From Bacteroidales bacterium (GTDB taxonomy: Bacteria; Bacteroidota; Bacteroidia; Bacteroidales; UBA3824): a stretch of 64,000 nucleotides of DNA. The stretch spans positions 1-64,000 of the forward strand of contig JAGCYI010000130.1 of assembly GCA_017960885.1 (NCBI GenBank). Reading direction: 5' to 3'. This document shows positions 1 through 8,136 of this stretch, piece by piece; the first letter of the stretch is position 1; the number at the start of each line of letters is the position of its first letter. Made by a program: the position numbers and the translations under genes. The notes beneath the pieces are model-generated. The model was not told where the DNA came from, did not search any database, and saw only the letters and a program-made list of their open reading frames with translations.

Positions 1-1
1 A

Positions 2-406
2 AGTCCTCCGTATTTTGGTCAGTTGGTGGGAATGGCATCTATCGACACACCCGAATCGTATTTTCAAGAGGTTAGAGAAGAATATGTTAAACGTCGCAAC
101 TGCCTTATCAACGGCCTCAACAAGATTCCAGGCGTAAGCAGTCCGATGCCCAAAGGAGCATTCTACACCATAGCACGTTTGCCAATCGACGACAGCGAAA
201 TATTCTGCCGTTGGATGTTAGAGACATTCCGTTATGAGAATCAGACTGTTATGATGGCTCCCGCAGCTGGATTCTACGCCACTCCGGGACTTGGCAAAAA
301 CGAAGTGCGCCTTGCATACGTAATAAACACCGACGACCTCAAAAAGGCACTCAAATGTCTGGAAGAGGGTTTGAAAGCATATCCTGGCAACACATACAAC
401 AAATAG
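2..406 (+). CDS. PLP-dependent aminotransferase, class I/II (C-terminal part)
   Basis: The reading frame is open from the left edge, so the N-terminal half, including the PLP-binding lysine, lies outside the window. The visible 134 residues are the C-terminal small domain of a fold-type I aminotransferase of the aspartate aminotransferase group. They include a PKGAFYT motif and the NEVRLAYV segment, whose arginine in this family binds the substrate carboxylate. These enzymes move an amino group between an amino acid and a 2-oxo acid in the cytoplasm. The exact substrate cannot be told from this part. A strong terminator follows 25 bases after the stop. Confidence 0.85.
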   Translation, partial: SPPYFGQLVGMASIDTPESYFQEVREEYVKRRNCLINGLNKIPGVSSPMPKGAFYTIARLPIDDSEIFCRWMLETFRYENQTVMMAPAAGFYATPGLGKNEVRLAYVINTDDLKKALKCLEEGLKAYPGNTYNK

Positions 407-430
407 CAAGACACTATCTTACACAAAAAA

Positions 431-465
431 TCCACTGACAAACATTGCGTCAGTGGATTTTTTTT
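431..465 (+). terminator. Rho-independent terminator of the aminotransferase gene
   Basis: A perfect 9-bp stem (tccactgac / gtcagtgga) with a 9-base loop is followed by eight T. An A-run precedes the stem, so it may also stop transcription coming leftward from the minus-strand gene at 485. Confidence 0.9.
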
Positions 466-484
466 ATAATAAAAATTCTTAAAC

Positions 485-874
485 CTAATTCAAAAGACCA
501 TGCAAAGCAAGAATCGCTAACAGCACAAATGTTACAAGGTTGCCGAAAAGCGAACAGAAAAAGAATCTAGTTTTCGACACCTTATTGGGACGATCACGGA
601 AAAACGCCACATCTATCATCCACTCAAACACTACCGCAATAGCAAACGCAATGGCATACCAAGCGTAAAAGCCAAAACCAAGTTCGCCATTTCCTGCAGG
701 GATGAATAAACAGAAAAGCGCTGTAATCACATTTCCTACCAAAACGGCAAAGAAGCCACGCAGGATATTAAGTTTGCGTTTCGCCACAAGTATCAGAAAC
801 ACAACAAATTCTATCAAAACTGCTCCAGCAAATATATAGAGCGAGTTGAAACTTAACGGAAGTATATTGTTCAT
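485..874 (-). CDS. Small integral membrane protein, unknown function
   Basis: 129 residues from the ATG at 874 (MNNILPLSF). I prefer this start to the one 12 codons upstream, because the added residues show no protein-like pattern. Four hydrophobic helices are separated by short basic loops (AKRKLN, FRDRPNKVSKTR), which points to a four-helix inner-membrane protein. I do not recognise a family. It ends 19 bases from the aminotransferase terminator. It shares orientation with the next small membrane protein (956-1225), about 80 AT-rich bases away, so the two may be co-transcribed. Confidence 0.65.
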   Translation of the reverse strand: MNNILPLSFNSLYIFAGAVLIEFVVFLILVAKRKLNILRGFFAVLVGNVITALFCLFIPAGNGELGFGFYAWYAIAFAIAVVFEWMIDVAFFRDRPNKVSKTRFFFCSLFGNLVTFVLLAILALHGLLN

Positions 875-955
875 ATCAACTATTATTTTTAATGCAACAA
901 ATATACACAATAATTTAATTTATTACAAAAATAATAAAAAAAATAATAACAACTA

Positions 956-1225
956 CTACTTTTTTCGTGAAAATTTTTGTTTCAACCTCTTAACTCCCTC
1001 TACACCAAGTATGGTGATGCCCGAATATTGAAAAGTTTTGGCAAGTCCGAAAAACACAACCCACAAAACTGTCTTTGCCGATGGACTAAGACAATCCAAA
1101 CCCATCTGGGCAAAAGAGATTATATAAAACGGAACGCATAATAACAGCACTATCACCCCTGTACGAAACGAAAGTGTCTTTAGTTTTTCCTTAATTGGTG
1201 AAATAATTTTACTAAATATACTCAT
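956..1225 (-). CDS. Small membrane protein, unknown function
   Basis: 89 residues. A basic amphipathic N-terminus (PIKEKLKTLSFR) leads into a hydrophobic helix at about residues 21-41 and a second at about 52-75, and the protein ends in a lysine/arginine cluster (KRLKQKFSRKK). It looks like a two-helix inner-membrane protein with both ends cytoplasmic. No catalytic motif is visible. The product is plausible because codon use and hydrophobic pattern resemble its neighbours, but the gene could be a conserved hypothetical with no known role. Confidence 0.55.
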   Translation of the reverse strand: MSIFSKIISPIKEKLKTLSFRTGVIVLLLCVPFYIISFAQMGLDCLSPSAKTVLWVVFFGLAKTFQYSGITILGVEGVKRLKQKFSRKK

Positions 1226-1375
1226 AGCTAAATAACAATATATTTCTGCAAAAGTAATGTTTTCAATCTAATACAAAGATAGTTTAATATTAAATAGTGT
1301 TCGATTTTATAAATAGCTGTATCGAAAATAGCAAATATGTATCGCATACGATAGAAATAAACGGAAAACAAAAAA

Positions 1376-1401
1376 GCGGAAATTGAAAAAACAATTTCCG
1401 C
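1376..1401 (-). terminator. Terminator of the Bax-inhibitor-like gene
   Basis: A perfect 9-bp inverted repeat (gcggaaatt / aatttccgc) has an 8-base loop. Read leftward it is followed by a T-rich run (complement of 1369-1375). It lies 27 bases after the stop of the minus-strand gene 1428-2174. Confidence 0.85.
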
Positions 1402-1427
1402 CTAATTATTATAATGTTTAATCTCAA

Positions 1428-2174
1428 TTAGTTGCGGCGCGACAAAAGGGCAATCAATCGGAGTATCTCAACATAGATCCAAACAATAGTAACCATAAGG
1501 CCAAAAGCGCAGTACCATTCCATATAACGGGGCGACTGCATCTCCACACCGTTGTCAATTTGATTGAAGTCTAAAACCAAGTTGAGGGCTGCCACACCCA
1601 CAATCACCAACTGCAATACTATTCCAAACCAGCCAAGGTTGAAAACCGAAAGCTCAATTCCGGCGAAGCGGAGCAGAATGCTCACCAAGTAGAAAGCACC
1701 TATGCCCAAAGTGGCGAAAACCAACACTTTGGTAAATTTTGGAGTAGCTTTGAGAATACCTGCACGATAGCAGCCGAAAACCACAGCAACCACACAAACA
1801 GTAGCCAAAACTGCCTGCATCACAATACCTTCGTAAGTGGCATTGAATATAGCCGAAATAAAACCGAGGAACAATCCCTCGCAAAGAGCGTAGATAGGGG
1901 CAAGTATGTGCGACTTATCGGGCTTGAAACTCAGAACAATAGCGAGAATAAATCCGCAGATAGCACCGCCGATAGCGAGAGGCGTAGCCAAAGTGTTGCC
2001 CACCATAGTAAGTTTCCAAGTGGCGATTCCGCTCAAAAGAACGAGCAGGAATAGAATGATACTTTTGTTAAGAGTGCCGTTGTAGGTCATAACACCACCT
2101 TCGGCATTGTTGGTCAACGACTTTTCGAAAATCTTTTCCGAAAATGTCGGATTCGAAGATTTAGATAAATTCAT
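1428..2174 (-). CDS. Bax inhibitor-1/YccA-family membrane protein
   Basis: 248 residues with seven strongly hydrophobic helices after a polar N-terminus of about 35 residues. The N-terminal pattern NPTFSEKIFE and the following GGVMTYNGTLNKS match the bacterial BaxI_1 branch of the TMBIM/Bax inhibitor superfamily, whose studied members are pH-sensitive calcium leak channels or modulators of membrane proteases. The acidic residues of the last helices (VLDFNQID, GVEMQSPRYMEW) fit the conserved Asp pair region. It sits 16 bases downstream of def on the same strand, so it is probably the last gene of a ruvX-def-BaxI group and ends at the terminator at 1376-1401. The physiological role in Bacteroidales is unknown. 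Confidence 0.85.
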   Translation of the reverse strand: MNLSKSSNPTFSEKIFEKSLTNNAEGGVMTYNGTLNKSIILFLLVLLSGIATWKLTMVGNTLATPLAIGGAICGFILAIVLSFKPDKSHILAPIYALCEGLFLGFISAIFNATYEGIVMQAVLATVCVVAVVFGCYRAGILKATPKFTKVLVFATLGIGAFYLVSILLRFAGIELSVFNLGWFGIVLQLVIVGVAALNLVLDFNQIDNGVEMQSPRYMEWYCAFGLMVTIVWIYVEILRLIALLSRRN

Positions 2175-2190
2175 AATCGTAGGGTATTTA

Positions 2191-2748
2191 TTAGTTTAAT
2201 TTTACTTTATATGAATGCTCAAACTTACCTTTTGAAATATTGGCAAGTTTGTTTTTAATAAGTTTGCGGCGCAAAAGTCCTATTTTGTCGGTAAAGAGCA
2301 CACCTTCGAGATGGTCGTACTCGTGTTGGAAAACTCTGGCGGTAGGTCCTGTGAGAGTCTCCTCGTGAAGGTAGAAATCCTCGTCGTAGTATTTCACTTT
2401 AACACCGTCGGGACGTGTAACATCCTCGTGCAAGCCGGGAACACTCAGGCATCCCTCGTTGTATCCCACCTTGTTGCCAAAATATTCCACAATCTCAGGA
2501 TTGATGCAGGCGTGAATAAAGTTTTTGGTGAAAGTGTCATTTTCATCGTCGGTCATGGGCGAAGCATCCACAACAAAAAGACGGAGCGAAAGTCCCACCT
2601 GAGGAGCGGCTAAACCCACACCTTCCGACTTGCGCATAGTTTCAAACATATTTTCGACAAGTTCCTTCAAATTAGGATAGTCTTTTGAAACGGGGTCGGC
2701 TTTTTTCCTTAAAACCGCGTTTCCGATAATTGTAATTGGTAATATCAT
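2191..2748 (-). CDS. def: Peptide deformylase
   Basis: 185 residues. The enzyme removes the formyl group from the N-terminal methionine of nascent proteins. All three metal-site motifs are present: GVGLAAPQ (residues 43-50), EGCLSVP (98-104, metal ligand Cys100) and QHEYDH (141-146, ligands His142 and His146 with the catalytic Glu143). Length is normal for the family. It lies 28 bases downstream of ruvX, a gene order I associate with Bacteroidales, and 16 bases upstream of the BaxI-like gene. No Shine-Dalgarno sequence is evident. Confidence 0.97.
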   Translation of the reverse strand: MILPITIIGNAVLRKKADPVSKDYPNLKELVENMFETMRKSEGVGLAAPQVGLSLRLFVVDASPMTDDENDTFTKNFIHACINPEIVEYFGNKVGYNEGCLSVPGLHEDVTRPDGVKVKYYDEDFYLHEETLTGPTARVFQHEYDHLEGVLFTDKIGLLRRKLIKNKLANISKGKFEHSYKVKLN

Positions 2749-2776
2749 TTTAAAAACTTTTTAGCAAAAATAATAA

Positions 2777-3193
2777 TTAAAATGGATTCTCATCCATCCA
2801 ACCTTGTAAAATAAAAGCCGCGGCCATTTTGTCGGTGTTCCCCTTCTTCTGACGGTATTTGCGTTTGAAACCGCCTGACACCATAGCCGAAGCAGCCATT
2901 TTAGAAGTGTACTGCTCGTCGTAAAAATCAACTGGCAGATCAGGGAAGAGTTTTTTCAGATTGTCGGTAAACTGAATAATGCTCTGTACTATAGGATTTT
3001 CGCCCCCCTGTGGATTCACTGGATAGCCCACAATCACACGCTCAACCTTCTCCTTAACGATATACTCCTTTATATAAGGTGTAAGTTCGGCGGTTGGCAC
3101 AGTCGTGAGTGGCGAGACAATAATTCTCGACGGGTCGGTAACTGCCAGTCCCGTGCGCACTTTGCCATAATCGATAGCCAAAAAACGTCCCAT
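2777..3193 (-). CDS. ruvX: Putative pre-16S rRNA nuclease / Holliday junction resolvase-like YqgF
   Basis: 138 residues, the usual size for YqgF/RuvX. The RNase H-like fold is marked by the first acidic residue in LAIDYGKVRTG (Asp8), the strand VERVIVGYPVNPQGGE, the central DEQYTS motif and the last acidic residue in NTDKMAAA. In E. coli the protein completes 5-prime processing of 16S rRNA. The start is supported by a TAACTTTG -7 box 20 bases upstream (3214-3221). It probably leads the ruvX-def-BaxI transcription unit and is divergent from mdh. Confidence 0.95.
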   Translation of the reverse strand: MGRFLAIDYGKVRTGLAVTDPSRIIVSPLTTVPTAELTPYIKEYIVKEKVERVIVGYPVNPQGGENPIVQSIIQFTDNLKKLFPDLPVDFYDEQYTSKMAASAMVSGGFKRKYRQKKGNTDKMAAAFILQGWMDENPF

Positions 3194-3213
3194 TTTTTCT
3201 AAATTAGCAGTTA

Positions 3214-3244
3214 CAAAGTTAAATCATGCAAACGACAAAAACAA
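3214..3244 (-). promoter_or_regulatory. Bacteroidota-type promoter for ruvX
   Basis: Read on the minus strand, TAACTTTG (3214-3221) fits the TAnnTTTG -7 consensus of the Bacteroides primary sigma factor. A TTG lies 20 bases upstream (3242-3244). Confidence 0.55.
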
Positions 3245-3294
3245 TTTTTTTGCTAAAAAAACAAAAAAATATATCCGTGTAAAACATTATTTCA

Positions 3295-3302
3295 TATATT
3301 TG
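3295..3302 (+). promoter_or_regulatory. -7 promoter element for mdh
   Basis: TATATTTG matches TAnnTTTG exactly, 68 bases before the mdh ATG. I see no good -33 TTTG at the expected distance, so only the -7 box is claimed. Confidence 0.5.
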
Positions 3303-3370
3303 CAATGAAAAAAACCGGGTAGTCCGGAATTTTTATATAACAGACAATTAAATTTATACATAACACAATT

Positions 3371-4312
3371 ATGGAAAAAATTACAGTTATAGGCGCCGGA
3401 AACGTAGGCGCAACATGCGCGGACGCAATTGCCCGCAGAGACTTAGCCAATCAAGTAGTATTGCTCGACATCAAACCTAACCTCGCAGAAGGCAAGGCTT
3501 TGGATATCTGGCAGACCTCTGCATTAGCAGGATTCAACCATCAGATTACAGGCGTAACCAACGACTATTCTAAAACAGCCGGATCGGGCGTTATCGTAAT
3601 CACCTCTGGTATTCCCCGCAAGCCCGGAATGAGCCGCGAAGACCTTATCGGCACCAACGCCGGCATCGTTAAGGACGTTACCAAAAAAGCAATCGAGGCT
3701 TCGCCCGACGCTATCATCATCATTGTTTCCAACCCCTTGGACGCTATGACTTACGTAGCATACAAAACCGCTAAAACACTCTCTAACAAAGTGTTCGGTA
3801 TGGCTGGAACTCTCGACACAGCACGTTACAAAGCATTCCTCGCTCAGGAAATCGGCGTAACGCCTCTCGACATCCAGGGACTCTTGCTCGGCGGTCACGG
3901 TGACACAATGGTTCCCCTGCCACGCTACACCACTGTAGGCGGTATTCCTGTTACCGACCTCGTAGCAAAAGACAAACTCGAGGCTATCATCGAACGCACA
4001 AAGAAAGGCGGCGGCGAACTCACCAACCTCCTCGGCACTTCGGCTTGGTACGCTCCCGGCACATCGGCTGCTTACATGGTTGAAGCAATCGTTCGCAACC
4101 AAAAACGTGTAGTTCCTGTATGCGCTTACCTCAATGGCGAATACGGCTACAAAGATATGTACCTCGGTGTTCCAGTAGTACTCGGTGCCAACGGTGTTGA
4201 AAAAGTTATCGAACTCAACCTCAACAGCGAGGAGAAAGCTCTTCTCGATGCTTCGGCTGCTGCTGTTAAGAAAACTCTCGATGACCTCAAATCCATCGTA
4301 ACTTTCGACTAA
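3371..4312 (+). CDS. mdh: NAD-dependent malate dehydrogenase (LDH-like type)
   Basis: 313 residues. It catalyses reversible oxidation of malate to oxaloacetate, in the TCA or reductive branch used by fumarate-respiring Bacteroidales. The Rossmann motif GAGNVGAT (8-15) with Asp33 at the end of strand two indicates NAD rather than NADP. Arg83 in the mobile loop (GIPRKPGMSRED) is the residue that separates malate from lactate dehydrogenases. Arg89 and Arg152 bind substrate, and His176 in GGHGDTM is the proton acceptor. The gene is monocistronic, with a -7 box upstream and a strong terminator just after it. Confidence 0.97.
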   Translation: MEKITVIGAGNVGATCADAIARRDLANQVVLLDIKPNLAEGKALDIWQTSALAGFNHQITGVTNDYSKTAGSGVIVITSGIPRKPGMSREDLIGTNAGIVKDVTKKAIEASPDAIIIIVSNPLDAMTYVAYKTAKTLSNKVFGMAGTLDTARYKAFLAQEIGVTPLDIQGLLLGGHGDTMVPLPRYTTVGGIPVTDLVAKDKLEAIIERTKKGGGELTNLLGTSAWYAPGTSAAYMVEAIVRNQKRVVPVCAYLNGEYGYKDMYLGVPVVLGANGVEKVIELNLNSEEKALLDASAAAVKKTLDDLKSIVTFD

Positions 4313-4353
4313 TAATATTTCGTATATATTAAACACCTCCTTTTTTTAAGGGT

Positions 4354-4388
4354 ATCGGCGGCTGTTGCGATAACATCCGCCGATTTTT
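4354..4388 (+). terminator. Terminator of mdh
   Basis: An 8-bp stem (atcggcgg / ccgccgat) around a 15-base loop is followed by TTTTT. It lies 41 bases after the mdh stop and separates mdh from the peptidase gene at 4444. Confidence 0.85.
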
Positions 4389-4443
4389 ATATAAATAAAA
4401 AGCGTCTTTGAGCGTTTTACTAAAAACAAAACGACAATAAAAA

Positions 4444-7400
4444 ATGAAACTCAAACTACTCCTTATTATATCTGCGGCAATTATCTGCGCAAAAACCAAC
4501 GCACAGACAATCAGACTTTTGCCCAAAACCGAAACTACCGAGATACAGCAGACGTCAACAAGCGCATACGTAAGTTTCCGTTTGCCATACATAGATATAG
4601 CCCGAGAAAAATCAGCCGAGGGCACATTCAACCTTATCTCCTCCCCCATCCTAACCCGCACATTCGGCAACGGCGAACCCATGCTGCCACGCTATAATAA
4701 AATATTAGAATTCTCAAAATCAGGTGAATACACATTTGTAATCACCAAAAAAGATTCCACCATAATAGACCTAAACAAAACATCAAACGGATACAAAATA
4801 TCACCAGCGCAAAAGCCAACTGCAAACAGCGCAAAAACAACCTCAAAACAACTGATAATCAACGATAACGCATACGCAATAGATGAATTAAAAAGAGAGC
4901 TTCAAATAAGCCTCACCCCCATTGGCACCATGCGCAACAACTATCTTGTGCGCCTTGACATCATACCTTTCGACTATAATCCCACCAAAAACATACTTGT
5001 AATATACAACTCAATTGATATAAAAGTATATAACAAAAAATCTCTTACAAAATCATCGCAAGGTGAGGTAATCAAAAGCAAATCAAACACTTACCTAATA
5101 ATTTCACATCCGCAATTTGAAACAAGCATATCCAAGTTCGCTGCTTGGAAAACCATGCAAGGCTACAATGTTAAAATTGCGTACGCGAATCAGGATTTCA
5201 CCAACACCAACAATGATATAAAAAACTATATACAAAACTTCTACGAAAATCCGCCCGAAGGATACGCCGCACCGCAGTATGTGCTCTTTGCCGCTGACGA
5301 AACAATAATTCCATCATGGGAAGGCAGGCAAGTTTTTCAAGACATAGTGATGGAAAAATCCCAACAGACAGACCTTTACTATTGTGAATTTACTGGCGAC
5401 ATACTCCCTGAAATAATGTACGGACGTTTTAGCGCCACCGACAACACCACGATGGGAAACATTGTTGACAAGATAATTAAATATGAAAAAACAGATTACA
5501 CAAATTTCGATTTCCTAAACCGAATGGCGTTTATTTCAGGCGTTGACATTGACAACGCACCATATTTCAGCAACACCGCACTTAAATATATTTACAACAA
5601 CTACGCAAATCCTATAGGAAACACCTCGCTCCTATATCCATACAACGAAACGTATGGTATTATGCCCTGCGAAAATTCTGGCGCGGCACAATCAATTATA
5701 AATCAATTAAATACAGGCGTAGGATTGGTATATTATCACGGACACGGCAATCCCTCTAGTTGGGACAATCCATTTATCACCTACGACGATATCAACAATC
5801 TTACTGAAAACACCTTTGCAGGATTTTGGATTGCAAACTGCTGTTTAACAAGCAAATACCATGCGTCCAACAATTTTGCTGAGGCTGTCCTTCGCAAAAA
5901 AGACGGCGGTGCGGCCGGATATATCGGCGCAGCAAACGAAACTATTTGGGAATACGACTTTATGTGGCTGATTGGCAACTCGGCTGTCAACAATATCAGT
6001 AATAATTACGCAGATTCTAAAAGCGGTGTAGCCGACGCGCTCTATCACACTCTAACAAACGAGCAAGATATTGACAACCAATATTTTACCGCAGGACAAA
6101 TACTCAATAGAGGAAACTTGGCTGTTACAGAAAGCGGTTGTATCAGTTACAAATACTATTGGGAGGTGTTCAACCTCATGGGCGACCCGTCTATGGTGGT
6201 ACATTACAAGACACCAACACCAAACAATGTGGAATATTATCCACAGAACCTCGTGATTGGCAACAAGATGCTAACAATAGAAACTGCGCCCTTCGCACTC
6301 TGCGCACTATCGCAAAACGGAAAACTTATCGCATCAGAATATGCCGACAAAGACGGCACAGCTATGCTCAATTTCAACGCGGCTAGCTTAACCGAAGGAG
6401 AAGCCACACTTGTGATAACCGCCCAAAACAAAATCACTTACATTGAGCAAATCCCTGTTTCAAATGCCGATAACGCTATAGTAGGACTCTCTGCATGCAG
6501 GTTCAGCAGCTATCCAAAATTCAATGATGCCACATACATTTCGTTAGATATCAAAAACTTAGCACAAACCATCGCAGAAGAAAACAACGCCACAAACATC
6601 GACATTGAAATAACCACAGACAATCCTTCAATCACCATCAAAAAAGAGATGCAACCGTGCGCTCTGCTTGCACCCCAACAAACTACCACTTTAGAAAATG
6701 CTTTCAAATTGATTTTTGCAAAGGATTATCCTCAAGGTCAAAACGCAAAATTCAAAGTAACAATCACTTACAACAACGACAAAGAACAAAGATTCATTAT
6801 TGGCAACATAGATGTGCTAACGCCTATGCTTGAGTGCAAATACAAGAGTATCAACGACAAAGGCAACGCACTTACAATCAATTCATCAACCTCAGACACC
6901 ATAACACTATCATTCGACCAATTATTTCAGTACACAGTAACCACAACTCCCGCAGCCAATATCAACAACATTTTAGAGGCTGGAGAACAAGCTGAACTAA
7001 CTTATACAATCACAAACACTGGCAAAATTACCATCGACTCGATAGCCGCGATATTGAAATGCAGTCATCAAGGCATAAATATCAGTAACAAAACTATTTA
7101 TATTAAACATTTAGGTGCAAATGTTTCTGCAGACATCACATTCAAAATATCTCTAAACATAAAAAACATAAAGGCTGAAAATATCAACTTTGCACTTACA
7201 CTCAATTACGACAACTACTCCACAGAATATACCCACCAAATTACAGCCAACGCACAAATCGAAGATTTTGAACACAACGGCGAAACACCTAATAAATTGA
7301 GCGTTAACTCTCGCCGTCCATGGGTTATCTCAACCGATAATCCATATTCGGGCAACTATTGTTTTGAAAGTGCGTCAATCCCCGACCAAACTAACACATA

Positions 7401-8136
7401 TTTTAAAATTGAAATCAACAATCCCAAAAACGACACAATAACTTTCTATGTGAGAACATCTTGCGAGGAATACAACGCTTCTACCGACACGTATTACGAC
7501 CATCTTGAATTTTCGGTCGACGGTGACATCAAACAAAACTGGGCTGGTGTAACCCCATGGACCGAAGCCAAAATTCCTATTCCGGCAGGCAACCACACTC
7601 TCAAATGGCTCTATTGGAAAGATGGATTAGGAAGCGAAAACGACGACAAGGTGTGGGTTGATAAGATTGTATTTCCTCCGTGCAACTATACCGATCAAAA
7701 TAGCATTCCAACTATCACAGCAGAACTTCCTGCATGGCTATTCATTACCGACAAAGGCGACGGAACTGCCACAATATCAGGTTATTCGCCTAACAACAAC
7801 GCAGCCAACGACGTAATAATAACCGCAAACCATAAAAACCAAACTACCCAGCAAAAATTATACATCATCACAGGAAAAGACCCCAACAACAACGAAAGCG
7901 ATTTTGTGCGTATTTATCCAACGCCAGCTACAGATTTTATCAACATCGATATCAAAGGCAAGCTATCGTACAATAAAATACGGGTTTTCGACACCAAAGG
8001 TCAAAAAGTATTTGAGCAAGATTTAAAATCAACCAAAACACAGATGTATTTAACAGACTTTAAATCAGGAATTTATATTTTAGAACTCAAAGGCGATAGC
8101 GGCAAGATGCGAAGGAAAATCGCTGTAATAAAATAA
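4444..8136 (+). CDS. Secreted C25 (gingipain-type) cysteine peptidase with T9SS sorting domain
   Basis: 1,230 residues. A signal peptide (cleavage near residue 20, after TNA) is followed by a propeptide-like region to about residue 210. The peptidase C25 domain spans about 210-610. The catalytic pair is visible as His434 in YYHGHGNPSSW and Cys466 or Cys467 in WIANCCLTS, the HG-then-C order of clan CD. Next come beta-rich modules, including a CARDB-like stretch (ILEAGEQAELTYTITNTG) and a jelly-roll-like region near 950-1070. The last 75 residues (IYPTPATDFINI ... GIYILELKG ... KIAVIK) form a type A T9SS sorting tail. The product should cross the outer membrane and be surface attached or released. 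Substrate preference cannot be read. The stop codon abuts the stop of the convergent PorE-like gene with no base between them. Confidence 0.92.
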   Translation: MKLKLLLIISAAIICAKTNAQTIRLLPKTETTEIQQTSTSAYVSFRLPYIDIAREKSAEGTFNLISSPILTRTFGNGEPMLPRYNKILEFSKSGEYTFVITKKDSTIIDLNKTSNGYKISPAQKPTANSAKTTSKQLIINDNAYAIDELKRELQISLTPIGTMRNNYLVRLDIIPFDYNPTKNILVIYNSIDIKVYNKKSLTKSSQGEVIKSKSNTYLIISHPQFETSISKFAAWKTMQGYNVKIAYANQDFTNTNNDIKNYIQNFYENPPEGYAAPQYVLFAADETIIPSWEGRQVFQDIVMEKSQQTDLYYCEFTGDILPEIMYGRFSATDNTTMGNIVDKIIKYEKTDYTNFDFLNRMAFISGVDIDNAPYFSNTALKYIYNNYANPIGNTSLLYPYNETYGIMPCENSGAAQSIINQLNTGVGLVYYHGHGNPSSWDNPFITYDDINNLTENTFAGFWIANCCLTSKYHASNNFAEAVLRKKDGGAAGYIGAANETIWEYDFMWLIGNSAVNNISNNYADSKSGVADALYHTLTNEQDIDNQYFTAGQILNRGNLAVTESGCISYKYYWEVFNLMGDPSMVVHYKTPTPNNVEYYPQNLVIGNKMLTIETAPFALCALSQNGKLIASEYADKDGTAMLNFNAASLTEGEATLVITAQNKITYIEQIPVSNADNAIVGLSACRFSSYPKFNDATYISLDIKNLAQTIAEENNATNIDIEITTDNPSITIKKEMQPCALLAPQQTTTLENAFKLIFAKDYPQGQNAKFKVTITYNNDKEQRFIIGNIDVLTPMLECKYKSINDKGNALTINSSTSDTITLSFDQLFQYTVTTTPAANINNILEAGEQAELTYTITNTGKITIDSIAAILKCSHQGINISNKTIYIKHLGANVSADITFKISLNIKNIKAENINFALTLNYDNYSTEYTHQITANAQIEDFEHNGETPNKLSVNSRRPWVISTDNPYSGNYCFESASIPDQTNTYFKIEINNPKNDTITFYVRTSCEEYNASTDTYYDHLEFSVDGDIKQNWAGVTPWTEAKIPIPAGNHTLKWLYWKDGLGSENDDKVWVDKIVFPPCNYTDQNSIPTITAELPAWLFITDKGDGTATISGYSPNNNAANDVIITANHKNQTTQQKLYIITGKDPNNNESDFVRIYPTPATDFINIDIKGKLSYNKIRVFDTKGQKVFEQDLKSTKTQMYLTDFKSGIYILELKGDSGKMRRKIAVIK

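Noticed and set aside
3524-4336. Long open frame antisense to mdh (270 codons)
   Set aside because: It mirrors the mdh codon pattern and its translation has no recognisable domain; mdh is certain.
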